Source: Azolla pinnata (lineage: Eukaryota > Streptophyta > Polypodiopsida > Salviniales > Salviniaceae). From it: 57,634 nt of DNA. This document shows positions 1 through 12,485 of this stretch, in pieces. The notes below the pieces were generated by a model. The model did not search any database. It was not told the origin of the DNA and was given only the letters and a program-made list of their open reading frames with translations. Numbering within the stretch: position 1 is the stretch's first letter; each line of letters begins with the position of its first letter. Location: positions 67,290 through 124,923 of the forward strand of contig JBBBWG010029865.1 of NCBI GenBank assembly GCA_037176905.1. Reading direction: 5' to 3'. Made by a program: the position numbers and the translations under genes.

Positions 1-115
1 AAGCAACAGACGTGGGCGATGGCAGAACGAGGAGAGAGCATCGGTTCTAGGGTTTTCCAAGCTCCAGCAGCAGAAGCCGGAGAGAGAGGAGAATCCGTGA
101 GCTTGGCATCTCCCG

Positions 116-367
116 ATGGCTAGAACGATGGCGGCGATGGCGGCAGTGGTGGCGCTGCTGCTGTTGTTGGCGATGGCGATGGCGGTGGATCGGATGGAGG
201 CCGGGACCGCGAGCTACCTCATCTATGGCGCTCTGAACGCCGATTGGGTCCCCTGCAAAACCACCGGCGCCTCCTACTACGGCTGCGATGGTCATGCGAC
301 CGCGGCCAACGCGTACAAACCCCCCTGCAACGTCTTCAGCACCTGCAAGCACGAGACCATTGGATGA
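116..367 (+). CDS. RALF-like secreted peptide (rapid alkalinization factor family)
   Basis: This is an intact 83-residue reading frame beginning at the first ATG. Residues 1 to about 23 form a hydrophobic, Ala/Leu/Met-rich signal peptide. The mature part opens with YLIYGAL, a variant of the YISY receptor-contact motif of RALF peptides, and continues with VPC, GASYYGC and a final pair of cysteines. The four cysteines (47, 57, 71, 77) have the spacing that forms the two RALF disulfides. Family knowledge: RALFs are apoplastic ligands of CrRLK1L receptor kinases such as FERONIA and cause rapid extracellular alkalinization. The RRxL site for S1P cleavage is absent, so this is the short type that needs only signal-peptide removal. 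It is the only gene here on the + strand and converges on the CDPK gene. No intron is needed. Confidence 0.88.
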   Translation: MARTMAAMAAVVALLLLLAMAMAVDRMEAGTASYLIYGALNADWVPCKTTGASYYGCDGHATAANAYKPPCNVFSTCKHETIG

Positions 368-409
368 AGAAGCCTTGCGGAAGGCTCTCAGAGCTCGTGA
401 GCTCTTGAC

Positions 410-648
410 CTGACCTAGTTCTGGTGTGTCTCTGAGCTTTGTGCCTTTCTTCGTCTTCAGTTCTGACCTAGTTCTTGGTGTGTCCCTGAGCTTGTGTCTT
501 TTCTTTGTCTTGTGCTCTTCCATGTATGCCTATGTATCTGTGTATTTTGCCTGTCTAGATCCCAATTGTCTAATCCCTTCCGAGTCTTGTGCTCTTCCAT
601 GTATGCCTATGTATCTGTGTATTTTGCCTGTCTAGATCCCAATTGTCT
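410..648. repeat. Two nested tandem duplications downstream of RALF
   Basis: A block starting CTGACCTAGTTCT at 410 recurs at 463 (about 47 bp, imperfect). Directly after it, a 65-bp block at 507-571 recurs almost perfectly at 584-648 (offset 77). Both lie in the probable RALF 3' untranslated region. The T-rich frames crossing them are not genes. Confidence 0.85.
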
Positions 649-2097
649 GTGTGAGATCTCCATCTTCTCTTCCCAAGGAGCATTGAGGAATGCTTCATTG
701 ACTGTATCCTCCTCTCTCATATCTGAATGTGTATGTATGTACCTCAATAATCAGCATCATCATCAGCATCATCATCATTGATGGGATGCTACTTGGTGTT
801 ATTGAATGGTTTCTTTTTTGCCTTTTGTGCTTTGCTTTGCTCTTCGATTGATTCGATTCCTGGCGCCCCATTTCATCCTTCTTTGCAAGTGATTGAGCTG
901 GTGTGCGTAGCATCTCTCCATCGACAACATCCGATCTGATCTTAGAACCTTTCTATCGAAATGCATTTGATTCAATTTGATTTGATCCGTTTTGCACAAG
1001 TTTGGAATTGCAGAGCTTGCACATCCGAAATCTCCTTCAGATGGACATTGATGATGGGCTGAAATTGGCCTGTGATACGATTGCAATTCGTTGGAATTTG
1101 GGAAATGGTTACTGATCGATCGATTGGCTTCACTAACCCTTCCTGGTCATAATGTGTGGTCAAAACTCCCTAACATCTTTGGGTAAAATATGAGGTGCAG
1201 AATTGTGGAGGTCATCATAAAACTTGCTAAAAGTTTGCTAGCACCCTCTGCTTTGGATGGTGTGGAATGGGCAAATCAAAGGTATTGATAGATTCATATT
1301 GAAATTGATTTGCTATATGTACATATTCTGAGCAAAATAGAGATCATCAAATGTGCCTAAACCCGTATAGAAAACAACCATAACACTACAGTGGACGATT
1401 CTTTCAATGAAATGAAGGTGTGACAAAATCTCACCAGCCGAATTCCTCAGTCTCACAAAGAAGTATAGTTCATGCACATTGCTTGGCCATCTCTATCAAA
1501 ACACCCATAGATTTTCATGCACCATGGCTTTCATATGGTGTCCGTTTACCTTGGTGTTCTCCATTTACTGGATCATACGAGGCAATTGAATGATGTGGGC
1601 ATGGACCGACAACTCTTCAGTGGGTATTCCATAATGCAGGAAATTTTCTTAACTAGATTTGTGAGGACTTATGAGGGATTGGGCACTTTAGCCACTATGA
1701 GTTTCCACCAATCAACCATAAAGCTATAACCCTCTATGCCTTCTTATTTCTTCAGTGTCGGGAGTTGATTGTAAACTAAGAAAACACCTGTGTTCAAATA
1801 TAGATTCTAAAGATCCAGAGTTATGTTATACAGTTATGTTACACATAATTTTACATGAAAACACATGCTGTGATACCTGCCATGAGACAAAGGGAGCTCC
1901 ATTTTCTTTGCCTTGACAAGAACGGATCAGGGGTATATGCAGCCATGAAAGAAAACATGGATTGATCTAGGCACCAAACCAGTTCTAAACTAACTTTTTA
2001 TCTATCTACTGATGGATCGATCAATTGATCTGTATGCGTTCCATCACAATCAACCGATCTATCTGTTTAACTACGAGTCCATACTATCACAACACCA
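649..2097. other. Intergenic region between convergent RALF and CDPK
   Basis: I see no coding similarity on either strand. There is a CAT/CAG trinucleotide run near 752-779, then AT-rich sequence. The open frame at 1517-1729 (+) resembles no family I know. The part next to 2097 should hold the CDPK 3' untranslated region. Confidence 0.5.
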
Positions 2098-5441
<3,344 letters not shown>

Positions 5442-6296
5442 TGCGAAGATGTGGCAGCGATGTGGTTCTTGCACAGCAGCAGCAACTCCAAGGAGGATGA
5501 TGATGATGATGATGGTGTTGGTGATGGTGACGGCGACGGATGATGATGCAAAATCGATGATGGTGTTGGCGATGCGGCTCTGCTACAGCAGCAGCAGCAA
5601 CTGCAATGATGATGACGACGATGACGACGATGGCGATGGTGACAGATGATGATGATTTTGCAACAGCTTTGCAGCGATTCCGCTGCAGTTTGGCCCCGAT
5701 TCGTGCGGCGATTCCGGAGCAGCTCCGCCGAAGGTTTCTGCAAACGATCTTGTTGCTTCAAGGATGCTGCAAAGCACGTCTTCAAGCCGTACAACTGCTC
5801 TCCTTCATCATCACCACCGTCTTCTTCATCACCATCACCAGATTCATCTTTCTCACCTGCTTCTTCTTCTTCTGATTCTTCTGCTTCTGCTTCTGCTTCT
5901 GCGTCTGTTTCTTCTTCCTCCTCCTCCTCCTCCTCCTTTCTCGTCTTTGATTTGTTTATTCGTCTGTTGAATAACGAGAAGCAGCAAGGAGCAACCATGG
6001 CTCTCCTCGCCATACCATGCAAAGCAAGGACGCAAGGCAGGCCCGATCACGCGGAGCTTCCCGCTTCTCTGTCGCTTGTCGCTGTCTCTGTGTGTCTGTG
6101 TCGTCTGTGTCTCTCGTGCTACTCATGCGCAGAGAAGTTTCTTCTATTTCCGGGAATGCCCTTCTTCTTCTTCTTCTTCTTCTTCTTTCTCTTTCTTCTT
6201 CTTTCTTCTTTCCTCTTCTTCTTCACGTTCCCAAGATCTTCTCTTATTTCCTGAAATGCCCTTCACTTAATCCTATTCACAAAATGCCCAACAATG
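5442..6296. other. Low-complexity leader/upstream region of the CDPK gene
   Basis: This stretch is dominated by GAT/GAC, TTC and CTT trinucleotide runs. On the minus strand an ATG at 6013 opens a frame of about 200 codons, with a poly-Glu segment and a Glu/Ala-rich segment, which overlaps the CDPK start in a different frame. It could be an upstream ORF in a long 5' leader or simply an open frame in purine-rich repeats. A TTCTTC run at 6161-6230 is a microsatellite. No conserved domain is visible. Confidence 0.5.
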
Positions 6297-6660
6297 ATCT
6301 ATCGGTCGATGCATACGTGATCGATCGATCGGTCGATGCATACGCGATCGATCGATCCGTCGATGCATACACGATCGATCGATCCGTCGATGCATACGTG
6401 ATCGATCTGAGTTTGTCACCGACAGATCGATCGATCAATGGCCAGCCGATGCATACGTGATCGATCGGTCAATGGGCAGCTGATGCCTACGCGATCTATC
6501 AATCGCTCGATCGGTCGACGCATATGCAATCGATCGATCAATCGATGCATACGTGATGGATGGATCAGTCGGCCGATCCGTCTGTGATCGAATTTGAGTC
6601 CGTGATCGATCAATGGTCAGCCAATGCATATGTGACCGATCCATCGATCGGTTAATGCAT
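6297..6660. repeat. 27-bp CGAT-rich tandem array
   Basis: The unit, roughly GTCGATGCATACGTGATCGA plus 7 bases, is repeated four times almost perfectly from 6301 to about 6410, then in degraded form to about 6660. It is rich in the self-complementary words GATCGATC and ATGCAT. Because 27 is a multiple of 3, one forward frame stays open and reads as SVDAYVIDR repeats. There is no sign that this is translated. Confidence 0.85.
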
Positions 6661-6699
6661 ACGTTTCTTTGTCTGTTTCGATCCTCGAGAAAGCTATAG

Positions 6700-7082
6700 G
6701 GAAAAAAAACCGAAATTCTAAAACTGAGGGCAACAATCACGGAGGAAAAAGTAAAAGTGTGTCACAGATAAGGCAAGGATAGTGAACGACGACTACTATC
6801 ATCAAAAAGCTCATAGCTTCCATGTATGATATCATATTCTAAAGTTCAAATAGCTGAATCAAAGCTAATGAACCAGGCCATCTTATGGCATGAAAAAATC
6901 TAAATTTCATAAACTCGTGGTGACAGACACGAAGGGAAAAGTAAAATTGTTAGTCAGAGATGGCGTATGAACAATCAAGAGCGATCGCCTGCATCAAAAA
7001 GCTCATAGCTTCCATGTATGATATCATATTCTAGAGTTTAAATAGTTGAATCAAAGTTAATGAAGTAGGCTATCTTATGGCA
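6700..7082. repeat. 192-bp tandem duplication
   Basis: Two copies lie end to end (about 6700-6890 and 6891-7082). The best-conserved part is the block starting ATCAAAAAGCTCATAGCTTC at 6801 and again at 6993 (offset 192), ending in CTTATGGCA in both. The left halves have diverged more. It lies between the CDPK and the 3' end of the GNAT gene. Confidence 0.85.
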
Positions 7083-7426
7083 GTTTACCGAGGAGATATA
7101 TATCTCCTTGGTTGGGACAGTTTATCGGCGAATTCACCCCATTTTTAGCCTGTTACACAAATGGTGATGATCAAACATCTCCAATGCCCATTATTTGGGC
7201 ACCCGTAATCTCGAATTTTCTCATGGAAATGTCGACAAGTTCCATTGGAATAGGGACTAGAAATCATGTTCACAAACCTCTCCCTCAGCCCCTTTATAAC
7301 TTATAGTAGCTGTTTGCATAGGTCATTCCGATCAGCTCTTCCAAAACTGATAGATTCCCCAATTTCTTCAAGATCACATCATCTCTCTTGGCGGCACATC
7401 CGAAAACAAATTGCTGGCGACGGAAT

Positions 7427-10400
7427 TCACAAGGGATTCTCAGAATACGACGACGAAGAAGCGGCGAGGGTCTTACGCATCAAGTGCCGACGCCGTTGAA
7501 ATGCGAGGAGAGACAGGATATTGTCAGTCTCGACAATTTGATAACCACATTTCTGGTACAAGGTAAGCGGTGCCGAATCAATCATCCGGCAATGGAGGTA
7601 CATTTCACTACAGCCCATCTCGATCGCGAGCTCTTCAGCAGCCCGTAGAAGCTCCCTGCCGATGCCTCTCCTGAAAGCTCCAACCATTTCCACACACATA
7701 TGTGAGCTTGTAGAAACTCTCATCGGACAATCCCATGGAACCTTAAATGACGAATGCATTCACGTAATCGCACCTTAAATGGTTCATTTGGGCAATCCCT
7801 GTGTGGACTGAGTGAGGGCCATAACCAATGATATTATAACTGAGAAGGGTATTGACATTTGCTAGGTCTATTGCCAGTTATCCCAGGTTTTATCTCCTTT
7901 GAGACAGTTAGCACTCGATATTAAATGGATGGTTTAGCACTCGATATTACGTGTATGGTTAGGGACCTTACGGAACCACTTGTTGGGCCTATCACCATAT
8001 ATTTTGGTTTGTTTATCCCCATTGTGCAAATTACCCCTAGGCCGATGCACAACCACTATATATTTTGGTCTCTAAATCACACTTACTGACTATTATAGTA
8101 GTGCCATTCATGTCTTTCTTTTGGTTTAAAACAAAAGATTTAGACAATTATGAGGACTTACGTCCTGCTATCTCATTACGCGATCCACCAATGGTTCATC
8201 TATTTGTAAAAAAAAGTTTTCTTTTTCAGCTTGTTAATCCAGTTTTAATACCTCTCAAGAGCTAATGAGCCTAATAAAACCAGGAAAGCTACTCTCTTAT
8301 GTATATATATTACCTGGAAACATCTAACAGGTTGCCCATGAATTTGGACTGCTCCTATCACAAATGACTGTGCTATGCCATCAATGAAAACTGTATTATT
8401 TGCACATAGCACGATCATTTGTGAAAGGAACAGTCCAAATTCATGGAAACCTCTAAAACAGGTTACCCATGAATTTGGACTGCTCCTATCACAAATGATT
8501 GTGCTATGGCATCACTGAAACTGTATTCTTTGCACAACATAGCACACACACACACACACACACACTCAACCATACTCCAAGGAAATGGTGGATAGACCCA
8601 AAGATGAAGCACTGAATCTGACAGAGAAGTAAAAGAACTGAATAGGAAACAAACCTTCGGAATTTCTTGTTCACGGCCATGTTGCTGAGGAAAGGAGCGT
8701 CGATGGGCGGGAGAGGGGTTTGCATATCCTTGGGCTTCCCTAATGCATTGAAAGAGATCTCCACAGCTCCAACCAAGAACCAGGTCTGAGATTCAGCATC
8801 GCCATCACCAGAACCATCACCATCAGAAACCCCAATGCTAGCACCATTTCCATCACCAATGCCAACACCAGCAACAACATTAACACCGTTATCATAGCCT
8901 GCGACATCACCATCGCCATCATCATCATCATCATCACCATCACTATCACCGACGCTAGTACCAGCATCAGAACCAACACTATTTGCAACACTATCATGAA
9001 ACTTACCATCGTTCTCCGTAGCTTTTGCCGATCCTTGCGATTCGAAGGGGGAGAAAAGGGCGACAAGAGTCACGGCGTGTGGGAGGCAAGCTTGTCGTTC
9101 TCTCAGATACGAGGAAAGAATCCAGGCAAGGGCAGGCCGGTAGGTGAGGGGACCCCACATGAGCTCTGCATACGAATCCGTCAAGAGGTCCTCGACCCCG
9201 CCCATCTGTTCTGGTTGCAATGCTCGCACCAGGATGCATCCTCCTCCACCGCCTCTGCCTTGCCCTTTCGGTATCTCCCGTTTCACCTCCCATTTTCTGA
9301 TAGAGTTTAGCTTCTCGCTTTCGATCGCATCTAGCGATCGAGCAGGGGTCCCGGCTGTCGGAGGATCAAGGCTCAACCGAGATCTCTCCAACGGAAACCT
9401 CCGGATCTCGCCACTGCGAGCTTGTCCTGCAAACACATCAAAGCCACTCTGAATTGATTTGTATGCATATATAGAGAGAGATTTCGCCCACCTAATGAAC
9501 AAATCGAAGTGTGCAGTTCAGATTTCTACCTTTGTAACTGTAAGGTATGGTCCCAAACCACTTTAAACCCTAATTTAGACAATCTGTGACCCTAAAACAT
9601 GCTCCCAGTCCAGTCATAAGCCTAAAGTATGGTCTCAGACAAGCAATCTGCAGAGATTTTGCCCATATAACGGATGTCCAGATTTCCATTTATAAGCCTA
9701 AAGTTTGGCCTCAGACAATTTACAACCCTAAAGATATGGCCTTACACCACTTATCTACAGAGATTTTGCCCATGTAATGGCCAGATTTTTGTCTGTTTCA
9801 GATGGAATGGCAAATAGTTGTAACATTAAGCTGTGATCTCAGTTCATTTCTAACCCTGAAGTATGGTCGCAGACCATCTGCAACCCTAAATCATGGTTTA
9901 AGGCTGTCAGTAACCCTAAAGCAACGGCCTCAGACTGTAAGTAGCCCTAAAGTATGGTCTCAACAGCATGATCTATCTGGAGGGATTCGCGCATCTAATG
10001 CATCCTACCTTATCCATTCTTTTGCCCAGTTCGGATTTCTGCATTCTCCACTTGGGTTTTCCTTCCAGATTCCATCGTGTTGTTTTCTTCCAGATTCCTC
10101 CATCGCTGCTGATTTCTCTGGGTATGAAGAAGAATCGCCATAGTTTTCTTTCATGTTTTGTTTTGCAAAGCTTGGTTTGGTAAGACCAGTACCTGGATCA
10201 GTAAGGCCACCGATATCTTGTTCTCGTTCTTCTTCTCTTCCTTGTTCCTGTGTTGCGTCTTCCTGCTCTTCTTCTTCGCCATAGCCTGCAGACGTGTTCT
10301 CTGCAGAGATGGAGGGGCATTTGTGACACGGGAGAGCAGTTACAGTGAGATGTGTATTACAAAGCAACGCTGGTGCCTGCGGGCAGAGCTTTGAAATGGA

Positions 10401-10505
10401 GGAGGACCCATGGCAGCTGCGAGGTAGCTTCACGGAGAAGGAAACAGTGGAGCAGCCTGAGGTATGATGGGGACGAGGATGAGGGCAAGTTACAGTAAGA
10501 GACAT
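7427..10505 (-). CDS. GNAT-family N-acetyltransferase, plastid-type, with acidic insert
   Basis: Three exons on the minus strand: 10505-10193, 9426-8655 and 7670-7427. They sum to 1329 nt (442 residues) with consistent phases. The last junction rebuilds FRRRGIGREL, the acetyl-CoA-binding motif A (RxxGxG). The C-terminal motifs YLHCRMIDSAPL, YQKCGY and LLAFQRRRHLM are typical of plant chloroplast GNATs. The domain starts near residue 169 (ILVRALQPEQ). Exon 1 encodes a Ser/Thr-rich, basic N-terminus compatible with a chloroplast transit peptide, followed by a Glu-rich stretch. It is the least certain part, and a donor 18 nt upstream within the same exon would also keep frame. Residues about 243-316 are an unusual Asp/Gly/Val-rich insert inside the domain. 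Family role: lysine or N-terminal protein acetylation in plastids. The introns contain repeats listed separately. Confidence 0.8.
8313..8534. repeat. Direct/inverted repeat cluster in GNAT intron (MITE-like palindrome)
   Basis: A unit of about 80 bp containing CCATGAATTTGGACTGCTCC and CTATCACAAATGA occurs at about 8325-8404 and again at about 8456-8534. Between them, at 8402-8446, lies an inverted copy (ATCATTTGTGAAAGGAACAG then TCCAAATTCATGG). Either direct copy can therefore pair with the middle one to form a stem of about 40 bp. No transposase frame is present. Confidence 0.8.
8543..8565. repeat. (CA)n microsatellite
   Basis: An uninterrupted CA dinucleotide run of about 11-12 units, directly after the intronic palindrome in the GNAT gene. 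Confidence 0.95.
9541..9965. repeat. Degenerate array with telo-box-like AACCCTAAA units in GNAT intron 1
   Basis: About ten imperfect units of roughly 35-45 bp. Each contains a variant of ACCCTAAAGTATGGTCTCAG, for example at 9617, 9690, 9727, 9857, 9885, 9914 and 9946. Two units also share CAGAGATTTTGCCCAT. The array fills most of the intron between the predicted exons at 9426 and 10193. Confidence 0.8.
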
Positions 10506-10542
10506 GAAGAAGAAGAAGAAGAAGAAGAAGAAGAACAAGAAG

Positions 10543-10589
<47 letters not shown>

Positions 10590-10625
10590 AGAAGAAGAAG
10601 AAGAAGAAGAAGAAGAAGAAGAAGG
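10506..10625. repeat. Compound microsatellite (GAA)n-(AGC)n-(GAA)n
   Basis: Perfect trinucleotide runs: GAA (about 10507-10540), AGC/CAG (about 10546-10583), then GAA again (about 10584-10622). It lies immediately upstream of the predicted GNAT start codon, so it would sit in the 5' leader as TTC/CTG repeats. Frames across it read as homopolymers and are not genes. Confidence 0.93.
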
Positions 10626-10740
10626 AGATGATGCTAATGGTCAAGCCATGAGTGCCCAAAGCTCCAGATGAATGCAAAGACTTGCTTGGTTCAATCGGTG
10701 GCTAAGATCCACAGGGTGCAGGATTTTTCTCCTTCTGTGA

Positions 10741-10806
10741 AGATGGAGATGGAGATGAAGATGAAGATGAAGATGAAGATGGAGATGGAGATGGAGATGG
10801 AGATGA
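10741..10806. repeat. GATGRA hexanucleotide microsatellite
   Basis: A run of GATGGA and GATGAA units. The + frame through it reads as alternating Met-Glu/Met-Lys and is not a gene. Confidence 0.92.
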
Positions 10807-10983
10807 ATCTAATAATGGTGATGTTTGCATCACCAGCATCTCTATCTACTCGCACAGAAATGAATTGTGATTCACTTCACTCGGCTCCATCTAGCTAAGC
10901 AAGGGAGAGCCCATCAAATCAATCACTGAAGATGATGATGGATGATGAGTGATGATGGTGACAGAATGATCAATCATCACAAG

Positions 10984-11263
10984 CGCCTAAAGAAGCAAAT
11001 TGATGTGAATATATACCTGATTCAATCATGGGATCATGAGCGCCTGAAGAACCAAATTGAATGTGAGTATATACCTGATTCAATCATGGGATCATGAGTG
11101 CCTGAAGAAGCAAATTGAATGTGAATATATACCTGATTCAATCATGGGATCATGAGTGCCTGAAGAAGCAAATTGAATGTGAATCTACCTGATTCAATCA
11201 TGGGATCATGACCGCCTAAAGAAGCAAAATTGATGCGAATCTACCTGATTCTGTCATGGCAAT
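10984..11263. repeat. 57-58 bp tandem array, five copies
   Basis: The unit contains GCCTGAAGAAGCAAATTGAA and ACCTGATTCAATCATGGGAT. Copies start at about 10984, 11041, 11099, 11157 and 11213. Copies 4 and 5 share a short internal deletion (GTGAATCTACC in place of GTGAATATATACC), and the last copy is more diverged. Confidence 0.9.
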
Positions 11264-12317
11264 CCGTTTGAAGCTTTTGAGCAAAGCCCATCAATCATCT
11301 TGCCCCATGAGTGAGAGCGTTCAGGAGCCCAAAACACCCAACACAAAAAGTGAGGAATGAATGCCTACTACATCACATAGGGCTCAATACTTGGACCTTT
11401 AGCATCACTCCACAGTATCCATGCAGCACTCAATCCAAACAGAGAGCTTTGTTTCCGATTCTGAGCCTCAAACCATCCCCGGAGAGAACTTTTCCAAGGC
11501 TCACGATCGATGCAGTGGGGTTTCATTCATGGTGCAATATAGAGCTCCGAGAGAGACTCGAGAGGCAGATGAGATTGTTGTTGAAGCCAAGCAAATTTGC
11601 GGGCCTTGAAGACTCGCCTGATTCCGGCTATGGGGAGCCCTGCAAATCTCTTTCCATGAGTTTCTTCTCATCTCATCTCTGCTCAGGTTTCCATCCAATC
11701 GACAAGAAAACATTTTTGCGTCGTTTTCCTTCTCCGGGCTCCTCATGACCACAACAGATTGTATGAACCAGCAGTCATGGAGAAACCCAATGAATGAATA
11801 GCAGAAGCTTTCAGCTTACAGATTGCTTTCTTAGTTTGGATATAGCCCCATCCATTGCCTTACAATGCATCAGTTTACCTGATTTGATTCGCTAGACCAC
11901 ATTTGTCACTACCACAGACACGCATACGAATAGCCACCGGCATGTTGTTGACCCAAGAGCTCTCGCTTGCATCGGTAGCTTCAGTTCCTCCATGCTTTCT
12001 TAACCATCCAGAGGAAAATCTTTGTCCTGGAAAGGCCATGTTCTTCTACACTGCGCGAATGCTAAAGGGAGCAAGGCTCGGGTGCCATGTTGATGACACA
12101 GACATGGATACTTCATCCATGTGTATATGCAGTACATAGCACACAATTCATATCCAATCTCAGGATGCAAAGAATGCAGGCCCTGGAGCAGCATGCTTCC
12201 GATTCGAATGGGTCGATCACAAGCAGAGAAGTTCTGATTCCAGCCCTGAAACCATTGTATGAATGAACCCAGAGAAAACAAAAGAGAGAGAAAACTTCCT
12301 CTCTCCAAGTATATACT
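11264..12317. other. Intergenic region 3' of PPR gene 1
   Basis: I see no gene, domain or RNA here. The frame at 11311-11748 (+) is not recognisable. The segment next to 12317 probably includes the 3' untranslated region of PPR gene 1. Confidence 0.45.
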
Positions 12318-12485
12318 GCGTTGCTCTACGATTCCACCATCGATCCTTCTCGGCAAGATTCCGTCATCCCGAATGCGTGCTTCCCTAGCTCCAGATTTCC
12401 GCAGCTTTTGCGTTGCTCTACGATTCCACCATCGATCCTTCTCGGCAAGATTCCGTCATCCCGAATGCGTGCTTCCCTAGCTCCA
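12318..12485. repeat. 92-bp tandem duplication flanking an assembly gap
   Basis: The 92 bp at 12318-12409 repeats identically from 12410. The second copy is cut at 12485 by the gap, and its missing 16 bases (GATTTCCGCAGCTTTT) are found directly right of the gap at 12586. The second copy holds the 3' end of PPR gene 1, and the first lies beyond the stop codon. This pattern is expected when a scaffolder leaves overlapping ends unmerged, although a real duplication is possible. Confidence 0.9.

Noticed and set aside
1517-1729. 70-codon + frame as a possible transposon remnant
   Set aside because: No reverse transcriptase, integrase or transposase motif could be seen.
10005-10677. Minus-strand frames beginning with poly-Phe/Cys/Leu
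   Set aside because: These parts translate the GAA/AGC microsatellite. Only the segment from the ATG at 10505 was kept, as GNAT exon 1.
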